A stretch of 64,000 nt of DNA from Actinomycetota bacterium (GTDB lineage Bacteria; Actinomycetota; Actinomycetes; Actinomycetales; Microbacteriaceae): NCBI GenBank assembly GCA_030838475.1, contig JAUZFP010000018.1:24953-88952 (forward strand). The letters are read 5' to 3'. The position numbers and the translations under genes are program-made. The notes beneath the pieces are model-generated. The model was not told the origin of the DNA, ran no database searches, and saw nothing but the letters and a program-made list of their open reading frames with translations. Positions 41,725 through 50,700 of this stretch are shown piece by piece; the first letter of the stretch is position 1; every line of letters starts with the position of its first letter.

Positions 41725-42333
41725 CTATTTGCGGAAGATCTTGACGGTCTTGCTGACCTTTCCGGTCGGACCCACGATGGTGATCGTGTAGGTCTGGGAG
41801 GCGTTGCCGCACTGGTACTGGTAGGGGTCGTACCCGGACGGGAAGTTGTGTTGGTTGCCGTTGGGCGGCAGGATCCAGCCCATTCCACCGGACTGGGCGT
41901 CGTTCGTGGCGACCCCGAAGTATGCGGTCTTTCCGTTGATGCTGTGCCAGGAGATCGACAGATTTTGTGCATTCGCCGGCGCACTCGCCGAGCAGTCGAT
42001 CTTTGTCGGGCTGATCGAGTACCCGGTGATTGTCACGTTGTGGTTGACCGGCGGAGCCGCCGTCGGCGTGGGTGCGACGACCTGAGTCGGGGCTGGTGTC
42101 GGAGTCGGAGTCGGGGACGGACTGTCGCTTGCGGTCGAGGTGGGGATGGGGCTGGTGGTCCCCGCCGCGGTGGGAGTGCCCTTCGGTCCGAGCAACAGGA
42201 TCAGCAGGATGATGACGAGGACGAGCAGAACACCGCCGATGATGCCGAGGATCAACGGCAGACGGGACTTGCGCTTCTCCCCGCCGACGGGCGGCTGAGC
42301 GTCGAAACGCTGTGTGGGTGTGTCGTTGCTCAT
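41725..42333 (-). CDS. Anchored surface protein with Thr/Pro linker and Ig-like domain, copy 1
   Basis: A 202-residue protein: a short cytoplasmic part (MSNDTPTQRF...EKRKSR), one membrane helix (about 25-48), a Thr/Ser/Pro linker (about 50-95) and an outside beta domain of about 105 residues. The domain has a cysteine near each end (KIDCSAS, YQYQCGN) that could form a disulfide. The domain pattern ISWHSINGKTAYFGV ... YTITIVGPTGKVSKTVKI is repeated in the next upstream gene. ATG 42333 has GAGGGA upstream. The GH1 lipoprotein gene begins 29 nt later. Confidence 0.75.
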   Translation of the reverse strand: MSNDTPTQRFDAQPPVGGEKRKSRLPLILGIIGGVLLVLVIILLILLLGPKGTPTAAGTTSPIPTSTASDSPSPTPTPTPAPTQVVAPTPTAAPPVNHNVTITGYSISPTKIDCSASAPANAQNLSISWHSINGKTAYFGVATNDAQSGGMGWILPPNGNQHNFPSGYDPYQYQCGNASQTYTITIVGPTGKVSKTVKIFRK

Positions 42334-42452
42334 CGTGTCCCTCGCCCAGTTGTACCGGCGTACCCCCAATAGGGGCCAGCGGTGCCCATACTATTTGGCG
42401 CGGAAAGGGCTCAGGAAGAGTCATCGTTACTCAGAATTCTCACTGAGGACGC

Positions 42453-43040
42453 TCAGCCGTGGCGCCCCTCGATCAGCACGGTCCAGGTTCGGCTGACGTG
42501 CGCGCCGTCGGCTCCGACCAGCGTCATGGTGAACGTCGCCGATTTACTCTCACAGTCAATCGGGAGCGGATCGGGGAATGCGTCCTGGTTGCCGGAGAGG
42601 GGAACCTGGTCTTTACCGACGGATGCCGCATCCGTCGTTCCCTCGGCCACCCAGACCTGGGTTGCGTTGGTCGTCGCCCACGTGACCTGTGCATCGACCG
42701 GCTGCTGTTGTTTTCCCGGTCCTCCGTGTCCTCGACACTGCTGGCTATCCGGAACGGTGAACACCGTGAATACCCCCGGCGGCGGGGGCTGCGACGGTGA
42801 GACCGGGGGCGCAGACGTATCGGATGTGCTGGGTGAGTTGACCGCCTGGGTGCTCGCATTCGCCCGGCCGATCAGGACCCAGACGAGGACGCCAATGGCT
42901 ACCACCACGAGCACCGACAGCAGGATGAACAGGACCAGCGGACCTCGGGACGGCCGTCCGGGTGGCGCGGGCGGGGGCACCCCGGGGGGTGCGGGCGGCG
43001 GTGTAGTGGGGAGCCGCAGCGTGGGCGCGTTGTCGCTCAT
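42453..43040 (-). CDS. Anchored surface protein with Pro-rich linker and Ig-like domain, copy 2
   Basis: A 195-residue paralogue of the protein at 41725-42333. It has a Pro-rich cytoplasmic start (LRLPTTPPPAPPGVPPPAPP), one membrane helix (about 35-58), a Ser/Pro linker and an outside beta domain with paired cysteines (QQCRGHG, IDCESK) and VTWATTNATQVWVAEG ... FTMTLVGADGAHVSRTWTVL. TATGGT lies exactly 12 nt before ATG 43040, a probable leaderless promoter. Function is unknown; a carbohydrate- or wall-binding role near the GH1 enzyme is speculative. Confidence 0.72.
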   Translation of the reverse strand: MSDNAPTLRLPTTPPPAPPGVPPPAPPGRPSRGPLVLFILLSVLVVVAIGVLVWVLIGRANASTQAVNSPSTSDTSAPPVSPSQPPPPGVFTVFTVPDSQQCRGHGGPGKQQQPVDAQVTWATTNATQVWVAEGTTDAASVGKDQVPLSGNQDAFPDPLPIDCESKSATFTMTLVGADGAHVSRTWTVLIEGRHG

Positions 43041-43100
43041 CAATCCACCATAGGTCGCCGATCGGCGTCCGCGCCGCGCGTCCGCAACTCACGTCGGGCA

Positions 43101-43129
43101 TTGTGCTAGTACAAATAGAACAATAGGAT
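43101..43129 (+). promoter_or_regulatory. Promoter of the GntR/DUF1648 genes with probable operator
   Basis: TTGTGC (43101-43106) and TAGGAT (43124-43129), 17 bp apart, with ATG 43136 12 nt after the start of the -10. The spacer contains CTAGTACAAATAG, a partial palindrome of the TAGTAC type typical of YtrA-class GntR operators. Autoregulation by the GntR protein is likely. Confidence 0.6.
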
Positions 43130-43135
43130 GAACGG

Positions 43136-43489
43136 ATGCTCCTTCGTATCGACCCGGCCAGCTCGGTGCCGCTGTTTGAACAGCTGGCCGCATCCGTGCG
43201 CGCCGAGGCGAGCCGCGGGAATCTGCGAGAGGGAGATCGGCTGCCCGCCGCGCGGGAAGTTGCCGTCTCGCTCGACATCAACGTCCACACCGCGCTGCGT
43301 GCATACCAGCTGCTGCGCGACGAGGGTCTCGTCGATCTGCGGCGCGGCCGTGGCGCGGTAGTGACCGACAGGGTTGCGCACTACAGCGAGCTCGGCGAGG
43401 CAATTCCGCGCCTGGTCGCGAGTGCGAAGGAAGTAGGGGTCGGTGTGCAGACACTGACTGCGATGATTCGACAGGAGTACGGCTCATGA
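43136..43489 (+). CDS. GntR-family regulator, YtrA subfamily
   Basis: A 117-residue regulator consisting of a winged helix-turn-helix (VPLFEQLAASVRAEASRGNL, AREVAVSLDINVHTALRAYQ, LVDLRRGRGAVVTD) and a short helical dimerisation tail, the YtrA layout without a large effector domain. It overlaps the DUF1648 gene by 4 nt (ATGA). YtrA-type regulators commonly control neighbouring membrane proteins, here the DUF1648 protein. Confidence 0.9.
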   Translation: MLLRIDPASSVPLFEQLAASVRAEASRGNLREGDRLPAAREVAVSLDINVHTALRAYQLLRDEGLVDLRRGRGAVVTDRVAHYSELGEAIPRLVASAKEVGVGVQTLTAMIRQEYGS

Positions 43490-44478
43490 ACCACGCCCTT
43501 TACACGGCACGCATCTTAAGCGTCGCGTTGATCGCCCCGCTGATCCTTACCGGCATCGCGCTGGTCTGGAGTTTCTCGCTCGCGGCGCAGCTGCCCGCGC
43601 GGGTCGTGGTGCACTGGGACCTCGCCGGTCATCCGAACGGCTACGGTTCGCCGTTCGAGTTTCCGATCGGGATCGCCTCCGTGTGCCTCCCGCTCATCGC
43701 GATCTTCGGCGGCACGGTCATCCTCATCAGCCATCGGGGTCCACTGACGCCGCTGGCGAAGCTGCTCGCGGTCACGAGTATCTGGGTGACACTGATTGTC
43801 TCGACCATCTTCCTGGGTTCCCTGCTCGACGCACACGCCGGCGAGGACATCGGCCCGGTGTTCGGACTCGCACTCGGCCTCGCGACCGTCGTCGCCGCGG
43901 CCGCGTGGTTCGTGCTCCCGAAGGGGGTGCGCGGGGTTGGCGGAAAGGAGCGGCCGGCGGTGACCCCCGTTGCCCTGGCGCCGGGCGAGCGGGCATCGTG
44001 GATCCGCACGGCCTCGCTCTCCACCGGACTGATCTGGTTCATCATCCTGATCTGCGTTGCAATCGGCGTGGTCACGGTCGTGTCCACGATCCTGACCAAC
44101 GGCCAGTTCTGGTGGATCTCGTTCATCCCCGTCGTCGTGCTCCTGATTGCGCTCTCGAATTTCGCGTGGACGGTGCGAGTGGATGCTCGCGGCCTGACCA
44201 TTCGCAGTGTTCTCGGCATCCCGGTCGTGCACGTTCCGCTCGACCAGGTCATCTCCGCGGACGTCATCGACGTGCAGGCGATTTCGCAGTACGGCGGGTG
44301 GGGCATCCGAATCGCACTCAACGGCAGACTCGGAGTCATCGTGCGCTCGGGCGAGGCGCTCGAGGTACACCGCAGCAAAGGGCTCGACGTGGTCGTGACG
44401 GTCGACGATGCGTCGACGGCGGCCGCGCTCCTCAACGGACTCGCCCACACCGCCACGGCGCCGGCCGCCGGCGCGTGA
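43486..44478 (+). CDS. DUF1648-domain membrane protein
   Basis: A 330-residue membrane protein. The DUF1648 signature follows the first helix (LPARVVVHWDLAGHPNGYGS), with further helices near 65-85, 100-120, 125-145, 185-205 and 215-230 and a C-terminal soluble part. Members often pair with YtrA-type regulators. The biochemical role is unknown. The gene's stop lies within a palindrome (44475-44490) shared with two other sites of the adjacent two-component locus. Confidence 0.85.
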   Translation: MNHALYTARILSVALIAPLILTGIALVWSFSLAAQLPARVVVHWDLAGHPNGYGSPFEFPIGIASVCLPLIAIFGGTVILISHRGPLTPLAKLLAVTSIWVTLIVSTIFLGSLLDAHAGEDIGPVFGLALGLATVVAAAAWFVLPKGVRGVGGKERPAVTPVALAPGERASWIRTASLSTGLIWFIILICVAIGVVTVVSTILTNGQFWWISFIPVVVLLIALSNFAWTVRVDARGLTIRSVLGIPVVHVPLDQVISADVIDVQAISQYGGWGIRIALNGRLGVIVRSGEALEVHRSKGLDVVVTVDDASTAAALLNGLAHTATAPAAGA

Positions 44479-44490
44479 GAGCTCTCTCAT
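44475..44490. promoter_or_regulatory. Putative response-regulator palindrome, site A
   Basis: GTGAGAGCTCTCTCAT fits RTGAGA-N4-YCTCAY, also found at 47120-47135 and 47469-47484. It is 41-56 nt upstream of the kinase ATG and about 28 bp upstream of its -10-like CATACT, a position suited to autoregulation by the response regulator at 45937-46593. Confidence 0.55.
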
Positions 44491-44530
44491 TTCCCGGGGC
44501 GTCACGGAGACCAGCCGACATACTTGAGGG

Positions 44531-45940
44531 ATGAGCGAGCAGCGCGAGCGTCACGCCCGCGGGCCGCGATTCTCCGTGCGTTCACGCATCCTCGCCGCCA
44601 TCCTCGTCGTGGCCGTCCTCGGCCTCGCTGGAGCAGGAGTCACCACCTACCTCGTGCTGCGGATGCACATTCTCGCGGGCATTGACGCGCAGCTCATCTC
44701 GCGGGTCGCGGTGGCACGCGAGGTCTCGGAGGGTGCATCATCCCCGGACGCTGCGCTCAGCGACATCCTCGCCAAGCTGATCCCGAACGCACACGAGGGA
44801 TCCATCGGAATCCTCGACGGGGTCCCGCGGTACAAACCGGGCGTCGCAACCGACCTGGCGCTGGATGGTTCGCCGGCCTTCGTCACGCGGGTGGGGCAAG
44901 AGGTGGCGGGCGGTTCGGTGTGGCTCGGAACGACGAGCCTGAACCCGGGACGCAGCATCCGCTACATCGCGGTCCCCATCACGGTGACGGGGGCCACCCA
45001 GTCCGGCGTGTACGTGGATGCGGTCGACCTGGACGCCGAGCTCGCGGACCTGGACTCGGCCGTCGTCACCTATTTCGTGGTCGCGCTCGTCGCCTGCGTC
45101 GCCATTGGACTAGTCGGCTGGTTCGTTGCCGGACGGCTCCTTCGGCCCATTCGCCGGCTGAGCGCGGCCGCATCCCGAATCACCGCCAGCGATCGCAACG
45201 AACGGATCCCGGTCGCCGGCCGCGACGACATCTCCGAGCTCACCGGAACGGTCAACGACATGCTCGATCGGTTGGATGCGGCACTCACCGGCCAGCGTCA
45301 GCTGCTCGACGACGTGCGCCACGAGCTGAAGACGCCGATCACCATCGTTCGCGGGCACCTCGAGCTGCTCGACTCCGCCAGCGCGAACGACGTGCGCGCC
45401 ACCCGGGCGCTCGCGATCGACGAACTCGACCGGATGTCCCGACTCGTCGACGACATCGAGGCGCTCGCCGATACCCACGCGATCGATCCGCGCGAAACGG
45501 ATGTCGCCGACCTCACGGCCGAGGTGTTTGCGAAGGTGTCCGTGTTGCCCGGTCACGACTGGGAGCTCGACGAGGTGGCGCACGTCCGCGCAACTCTCGA
45601 CCCGCACCGCATCACGCAGGCGTGGCTGCAGCTCGCCGACAACGCCGCCAAGTATTCGCCGGCGGGCACGGTGATCTCGCTCGGCTCCCGAGCCGATGAT
45701 GTCTCGATCGAATTCTGGGTCTCCGATCACGGACCCGGAATCCCGTCGGAGTCACGGGAGCGGGTATTCGAGCGATTCGGACGCGTGGACTCCCGTCGTG
45801 GCATTCGGGGGTCCGGACTCGGTCTGCCTATCGTCGCCGCGATCGCCGAGGCGCACGGCGGGCGAGTAACGCTCGACACGTCTGTTGCCGGCTCCCGGTT
45901 CGCGATCGTTGTACCGTTCTCCCCGGAGGTCGACGAATGA
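44531..45940 (+). CDS. Sensor histidine kinase with HAMP domain
   Basis: A 469-residue kinase: a transmembrane helix (about 19-43), an extracytoplasmic sensor region of about 130 residues, a second helix (177-200), HAMP, a HisKA motif DDVRHELKTPI with His264, and HATPase motifs (ADNAAKYSP, VSDHGPGIP, GSGLGLPIVAAI). ATG 44531 has CATACT exactly 12 nt upstream and no good ribosome site. The stop overlaps the regulator start by 4 nt. Two small exported proteins encoded just beyond the regulator share a promoter palindrome with this gene. Confidence 0.92.
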   Translation: MSEQRERHARGPRFSVRSRILAAILVVAVLGLAGAGVTTYLVLRMHILAGIDAQLISRVAVAREVSEGASSPDAALSDILAKLIPNAHEGSIGILDGVPRYKPGVATDLALDGSPAFVTRVGQEVAGGSVWLGTTSLNPGRSIRYIAVPITVTGATQSGVYVDAVDLDAELADLDSAVVTYFVVALVACVAIGLVGWFVAGRLLRPIRRLSAAASRITASDRNERIPVAGRDDISELTGTVNDMLDRLDAALTGQRQLLDDVRHELKTPITIVRGHLELLDSASANDVRATRALAIDELDRMSRLVDDIEALADTHAIDPRETDVADLTAEVFAKVSVLPGHDWELDEVAHVRATLDPHRITQAWLQLADNAAKYSPAGTVISLGSRADDVSIEFWVSDHGPGIPSESRERVFERFGRVDSRRGIRGSGLGLPIVAAIAEAHGGRVTLDTSVAGSRFAIVVPFSPEVDE

Positions 45941-46593
45941 CACGAATCCTCATCGCCGAAGACGAGGAGCGGATCTCGAGCTTCATCGACAAGGGGTTGC
46001 GGGCCGCCGGGTACTCGACCGACGTCATCGTGAACGGCACCGAGGCACTCGAGCTTGCTTTGAGCGGCTCGTGCGACCTCGTGTTACTGGATGTCGGCCT
46101 GCCCGGCATCGACGGATTCGAGGTCCTGCGACGACTGCGCGAACGGAATACGGCGCTGCCGGTGATCATGCTTACCGCCCGAACGTCGACCCTGGACACG
46201 GTGGCGGGGCTGGATGGCGGCGCGAACGACTACATGCCGAAACCGTTCAAATTCGACGAGTTGCTCGCTCGAATTCGCCTGCGGTTGCGTGACGCAGGCC
46301 AGCTTGCGGTCACCGCCCTGAACCGCGGCCCGATCGGCCTCGACCTGCTCACTCGCCGTGCGACAGTGGATGGCCGTACCGTCGACCTCTCGGCCAGGGA
46401 GTTTGCCCTGGCCGAGGAGTTTCTCACCCATCCCGACCAGGTGCTCAGTCGTGAGCAGCTGCTGAGCCGGGTGTGGGGGCTCGACTTTGACCCAGGATCG
46501 AATGTGGTCGACGTGTACGTGCGGTACCTGCGCGGCAAGTTCGGTGCGGACGCCATCGAGACGGTGCGCGGAATGGGTTACCGGCTGCTCTAA
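45937..46593 (+). CDS. OmpR-family response regulator
   Basis: A 218-residue regulator. The receiver domain has the acidic residues IAEDEE, the phospho-acceptor Asp52 (LVLLDVGLP) and Lys in YMPKPF; the winged-helix domain ends YVRYLRGKFG and VRGMGYRLL. It is translationally coupled to the kinase. Its probable DNA site is RTGAGA-N4-YCTCAY, present upstream of the kinase and beside both adjacent exported-protein genes. The gene overlaps the end of the convergent exported-protein gene by 4 nt. Confidence 0.92.
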   Translation: MTRILIAEDEERISSFIDKGLRAAGYSTDVIVNGTEALELALSGSCDLVLLDVGLPGIDGFEVLRRLRERNTALPVIMLTARTSTLDTVAGLDGGANDYMPKPFKFDELLARIRLRLRDAGQLAVTALNRGPIGLDLLTRRATVDGRTVDLSAREFALAEEFLTHPDQVLSREQLLSRVWGLDFDPGSNVVDVYVRYLRGKFGADAIETVRGMGYRLL

Positions 46594-47027
46594 CCGTTAT
46601 CGTCGCCCGCGTCGTGACCGGCACCATCGTTGTCATGGCCGCCGTCGCCGTTGCCCGGTCCGCGGTTCGATCCCCGATTGTCGTTTCCGACATCGTTTCC
46701 ACGGTGGTGATCCGGCGTACCGGGAGCGTCATCGTCGCCGGGTTCCGGCGTCGGGTGCTCGGTCGCGTCACGGCCATTGTCGTCGTTCGCATCGTTGTCG
46801 TTTGGGTGATTGTTGTTGGCATCGTTGCCGCGAGGTCCGTGCGTCCGGATCGGCGTCGGCGTCGGCGTGCTCGTCGACGTACTCGGCGTCAGCGACACGG
46901 TGTGGTGCAGGGCACCGGCTATTCCGACCGTGGCCGCATTGGCGGCGAAACCGGTGCCGATGACGAGACCGAGGCTCAGAACGGACACGCCGACAATCGC
47001 GGTGGCCTTCTTGGTTGATGGCTTCAT
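46590..47027 (-). CDS. Secreted Asp/Asn/Gly-rich low-complexity protein
   Basis: A 145-residue protein with a Sec signal peptide (MKPSTKKATAIVGVSVLSLG onward, cleavage likely after ANAA) and a mature part that turns from a Ser/Thr/Pro stretch into roughly 75 residues of Asp, Asn, Gly, His and Pro (for example GNDVGNDNRGSNRGPGNGD). Such composition suggests a flexible, possibly divalent-cation-binding secreted polypeptide. It has no recognised domain. It converges on the response regulator gene with a 4-nt overlap, and its upstream region carries an inverted repeat and palindrome site B. Confidence 0.72.
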   Translation of the reverse strand: MKPSTKKATAIVGVSVLSLGLVIGTGFAANAATVGIAGALHHTVSLTPSTSTSTPTPTPIRTHGPRGNDANNNHPNDNDANDDNGRDATEHPTPEPGDDDAPGTPDHHRGNDVGNDNRGSNRGPGNGDGGHDNDGAGHDAGDDNG

Positions 47028-47030
47028 TGG

Positions 47031-47083
47031 GTTGAGTTCACTTTCCGTTGACCGGTTCCCCCGTGGAACCTTCTGAACTCAAC
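47031..47083. repeat. Nested inverted repeat in the leader of the secreted protein gene
   Basis: GTTGAGTTCA (47031-47040) pairs with TGAACTCAAC (47074-47083), and inside it GGTTCC (47054-47059) pairs with GGAACC (47065-47070). The outer arm begins 3 nt upstream of the ATG at 47027 on the minus strand, so a transcript starting above it would have its translation start next to a large hairpin. Confidence 0.6.
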
Positions 47084-47119
47084 GATGGTCAGCGCGAATG
47101 AGAGCGGGGCGAGCCCGAG

Positions 47120-47135
47120 ATGAGAGAGTCCTCAT
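47120..47135. promoter_or_regulatory. Putative response-regulator palindrome, site B
   Basis: ATGAGAGAGTCCTCAT, same consensus as site A, 93-108 nt upstream of the secreted-protein ATG and overlapping the stop of the gene at 47132-47428. An extra half-site ATGAGAG lies exactly 22 bp away (47098-47104). Confidence 0.5.
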
Positions 47136-47428
47136 CCATTTCCGCCGGACTTTCCCTTGCCGGAGTGACCGCCGTCATCGCCACCGTGCTCCGGCTCAAC
47201 TACGGCCGGCCCAGCCGGCTTCACCGGTACCGCCGTGCCGTGGTCGTCTGGCGTCGCCACCGACGTTGGAGTTGACGACCCCCTCGGTGAGATGACGATC
47301 GACGCGACATTGCCGACCGGTCCGCTGGACTGCGCCGGCAGCAGTGCGAGGGCTGCGACGGCCGCAATGCCCGCCACCACGACCGCCGTCGTCGCCACGG
47401 CAACGACGATCGACCCGGAACGATTCAT
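47132..47428 (-). CDS. Small membrane-anchored Gly/Pro-rich protein
   Basis: A 98-residue protein with one N-terminal hydrophobic helix (about 6-30, MNRSGSIVVAVATTAVVVAG) and an outside tail rich in Pro, Ser, Thr and later Gly, Asp, His and Lys (EHGGDDGGHSGKGKSGGNG). It could be a signal-anchored or secreted peptide. ATG 47428 is used. Palindrome site C lies 41-56 nt upstream. It is encoded in line with the secreted Asp/Asn-rich gene and probably co-regulated with it. Confidence 0.65.
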   Translation of the reverse strand: MNRSGSIVVAVATTAVVVAGIAAVAALALLPAQSSGPVGNVASIVISPRGSSTPTSVATPDDHGTAVPVKPAGPAVVEPEHGGDDGGHSGKGKSGGNG

Positions 47429-47468
47429 GCGACCATCATCCCCCGCTGTGATGCCCGGCGGCCGCTGC

Positions 47469-47484
47469 ATGAGAGATTTCTCAC
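47469..47484. promoter_or_regulatory. Putative response-regulator palindrome, site C
   Basis: ATGAGAGATTTCTCAC fits RTGAGA-N4-YCTCAY. It is 41-56 nt upstream of the small anchored-protein ATG on the minus strand, and also 8 bp upstream of the -10 box of the ileS leader on the plus strand, so binding here could affect both. Confidence 0.5.
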
Positions 47485-47492
47485 CGACCCGG

Positions 47493-47700
47493 TAAACTGA
47501 GACTCAAGACAGTGAACCGGCTATCACCGGGGAGTCGTCGGAAGAACACTTCGAGAACCTGCATCGACCGCGGAGTTAGTAGAACCGACCGGGTAAGCCC
47601 GATACAGCTCATTGAGTGGCCAAGATCCTTTGGCAAACGAGGTGGTACCGCGGCGTTAGTCGTCCTCGTGCGGAGACATCCATTGCACGAGTTGAAAGAG
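47493..47700 (+). promoter_or_regulatory. ileS T-box riboswitch, translational actinobacterial type
   Basis: A TAAACT -10 (47493-47498) precedes a leader with a short stem I: ACCGGCTATCACCGG with the Ile specifier ATC at 47523-47525. Further on is the conserved T-box sequence GGTGGTACCGCGG (47641-47653), which base-pairs with uncharged tRNA-Ile. ACGAGG (47637-47642) can pair with CCTCGT (47664-47669); alternatively CTCGTGC (47665-47671) pairs with GCACGAG (47685-47691), next to AAAGAG (47695-47700) before the ileS ATG. These exclusive pairings fit control of ribosome access rather than termination. Short-stem-I ileS T-boxes are known from actinobacteria. Confidence 0.9.
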
Positions 47701-47704
47701 ACCA

Positions 47705-50700
47705 ATGTCCTACCCCAAGAAGTCTTCGAGCGGTCAGAACGGTGTTCCGGCGTCCCCGAGGTTCCCGGAGATCGAGCAGGGCATCCTCGCGTTCTGGAAG
47801 GATGACGGCACGTTTCAGGCCTCCATCGACCAGCGGGAGGGCAACGACGAGTGGGTGTTCTATGACGGGCCCCCCTTTGCCAATGGTCTTCCGCACTACG
47901 GCCACCTGCTGACCGGGTACGCGAAGGATCTGTTCCCCCGGTTCCAGACCATGCGCGGCAAGCAGGTACACCGTCGGTTCGGCTGGGACACCCACGGCCT
48001 GCCCGCCGAACTCGAGGCGATGCGCCAACTCGGAATCACCGAGAAGCACGAAATTGAGGACATGGGCATCGATGTCTTCAACGCGAAGGCGCGCGAGTCC
48101 GTACTCGAGTACACGAAGGAGTGGCAGGAGTACGTCACTCGCATGGCGCGCTGGGTCGACTTCGAGAACGACTACAAGACGCTCGACATCACCTTCATGG
48201 AGTCGGTGCTCTGGGCCTTCAAACAGCTGTACCAAAAGAGTCTCGCCTACGAGGGATTCCGGGTGCTGCCGTACTGCTGGCACGACGAGACGCCGCTGTC
48301 GAACCACGAACTGCGGATGGATGACGACGTCTATCAGATGCGCCAGGACCAGTCCGTCACGGTGACGTTCCCACTCGTGGGCGAGAGGGCCGAGGTGCTC
48401 GGCCTGACCGGCGTCGAGGCGCTCGCCTGGACGACGACCCCCTGGACGCTCCCGACTAACCTGGCGCTCGCCGTCGGTCCGGACATCGGGTACGCGGTCG
48501 TCGCCAGCGCGGATGGGGTGCACCAGTATTTGCTTGCCGGCGACACGATCGGCGCCTACGTCAAGGAGCTCGGCTATGAGTCGGCCGAGGATGCCCGGGC
48601 CGCGATTGCCCGAACGCTGACCGGTCGGCAGCTCGAGGGTGTGCACTACGCCCGCCTCTGGGACTACTACGCCGACACCGAGAAGTGGGGCACCCAGAAC
48701 GCCTGGCAGATCCTCGTCGCCGACTACGTCGCGACCGGCGAGGGCACCGGCATCGTGCACCAGGCGCCCGCCTACGGCGAGGACGACCAGACGGTATGTG
48801 CGGCCGCAGGCATCCCTGTCATCATCTCGGTCGACGACGGGGCGCGGTTTCTCCCGAACATCGAGGACGTCGCAGGCCTGCAGGTCTTCGAGGCGAACAA
48901 GCCGCTCATCCAGAAGCTCCGAGCGGACGGCCGCCTCCTGAAGGTTGCCAGCTACGAGCACAGTTACCCGCACTGTTGGCGCTGCCGCAACCCGCTCATC
49001 TACAAGGCGGTGTCGAGCTGGTTTGTGCGCGTTCCGGAGTTCCGCGACCGCATGGTCGCGCTCAACGAGGAAATCAACTGGGTCCCGGCGAACGTGAAGG
49101 ACGGCCAGTTCGGAAAGTGGATCGGCAACGCACGCGAGTGGTCGGTTTCGCGCAATCGGTACTGGGGCTCGCCCATCCCGGTCTGGAAGAGCGACAACCC
49201 GGCATTCCCCCGCGTGGATGTCTACGGTTCACTTGCAGAGCTCGAGGCAGACTTTGGTCGCCTGCCGCGCAATGCGGCCGGCGAGCCCGACCTGCACCGT
49301 CCGTTCATCGACGACCTGACGCGGCCGAACCCGGACGACCCATCCGGCACCTCGACCATGCGCCGCATCGAGGATGTGTTCGACGTGTGGTTCGACTCGG
49401 GCTCGATGCCGTTCGCGCAGGTGCACTATCCGTTCGAGAACGCCGACTGGTTCGATACCCACAGCCCGGCCGACTTCATCGTCGAGTACATCGGGCAGAC
49501 CCGCGGCTGGTTCTACCTCATGCACGTGCTGTCCACAGCACTGTTCGACCGACCAGCGTTTTCGAACGTGATCAGCCACGGCATCGTGCTCGGGAGCGAC
49601 GGGCAGAAGATGTCGAAGTCGCTGCGCAACTATCCGGACGTGTCCGAGGTCTTCGACCGGGACGGCGCGGATGCGATGCGCTGGTTCCTAATGGCGTCGT
49701 CGGTCATTCGCGGCGGCAACCTCGTGGTGAGCGAGGAGGGCATCCGAGAGGGTGTTCGGCAGTTCCTGCTGCCGCTGTGGAGTACCTATTACTTCTTTAC
49801 GCTGTACGCCAATGCCTCGACGTATGAGGCTCGCTGGCGAACCGACTCGCGCCACGTGCTCGACCAGTACCTGCTCGCCAAGACGGGTGCCCTGATTTCC
49901 GATGTGACCGACGATCTCGAAGCACTGGATGCCCCGCTCGCCGCGGCCAAGCTGCGGGACTTCGCGGAGGTTCTCACCAACTGGTACGTGCGCCGCTCCC
50001 GCGATCGATTCTGGGCGGGCGACGACCAGGACGCCTTCGACACCCTGTTCACCGTGCTCGAAACCGTGACGCGCATCGCCGCGCCGCTGATTCCGCTCGT
50101 GGGCGAGGAGATCTGGCAGGGACTCACGGGTGGGCGCAGCGTCCATCTCGAGGACTGGCCACTCGCCGAACTGTTCCCGTCCAATCCATCCCTCGTCGCG
50201 GCCATGGATCTGGTGCGGGAGGTCGCATCCGCTGGTCTCGCGCTGCGAAAAGCGAAGGGACTCCGGGTTCGACTGCCGCTCTCGCGAGTGACGGTGGTGA
50301 CCGAGGACCCTCGTGGTCTTGCAGAATTCGGTGAAATCCTGGGTGAGGAGCTCAACGTCAAGGACGTCGAGCTGGTGGCATTCGACGAGGGCAGCCTCGA
50401 CGCGTACGGCATCACGCGACAGTTGACCGTCAATGCCCGAGCCGCAGGCCCGCGGATTGGCAAGCAGGTTCAGGCGGTCATCCAGGCGGCGAAGGTGGGC
50501 GACTGGCAGCAGACGGGTGACACGGTCGTCGTCGGCGGCCTCGAACTGCTCGAGGGCGAGTTTGACCTCGAGCTGCGGGCCGCCGATGACTCGACGGCGA
50601 TCGCATTCCTCCCCGGCGGGGGGTTCGTGCTCCTGGACACGGTGACCACGCCCGAGCTCGAGGCTGAGGGACTCGCGCGAGACGTCATCCGTGCAATCCA

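Noticed and set aside
47609..48973. 454-codon minus-strand frame opposite ileS and its T-box
   Set aside because: The plus strand here holds a T-box and the IleRS catalytic domain, so the antisense frame is a GC-rich shadow.
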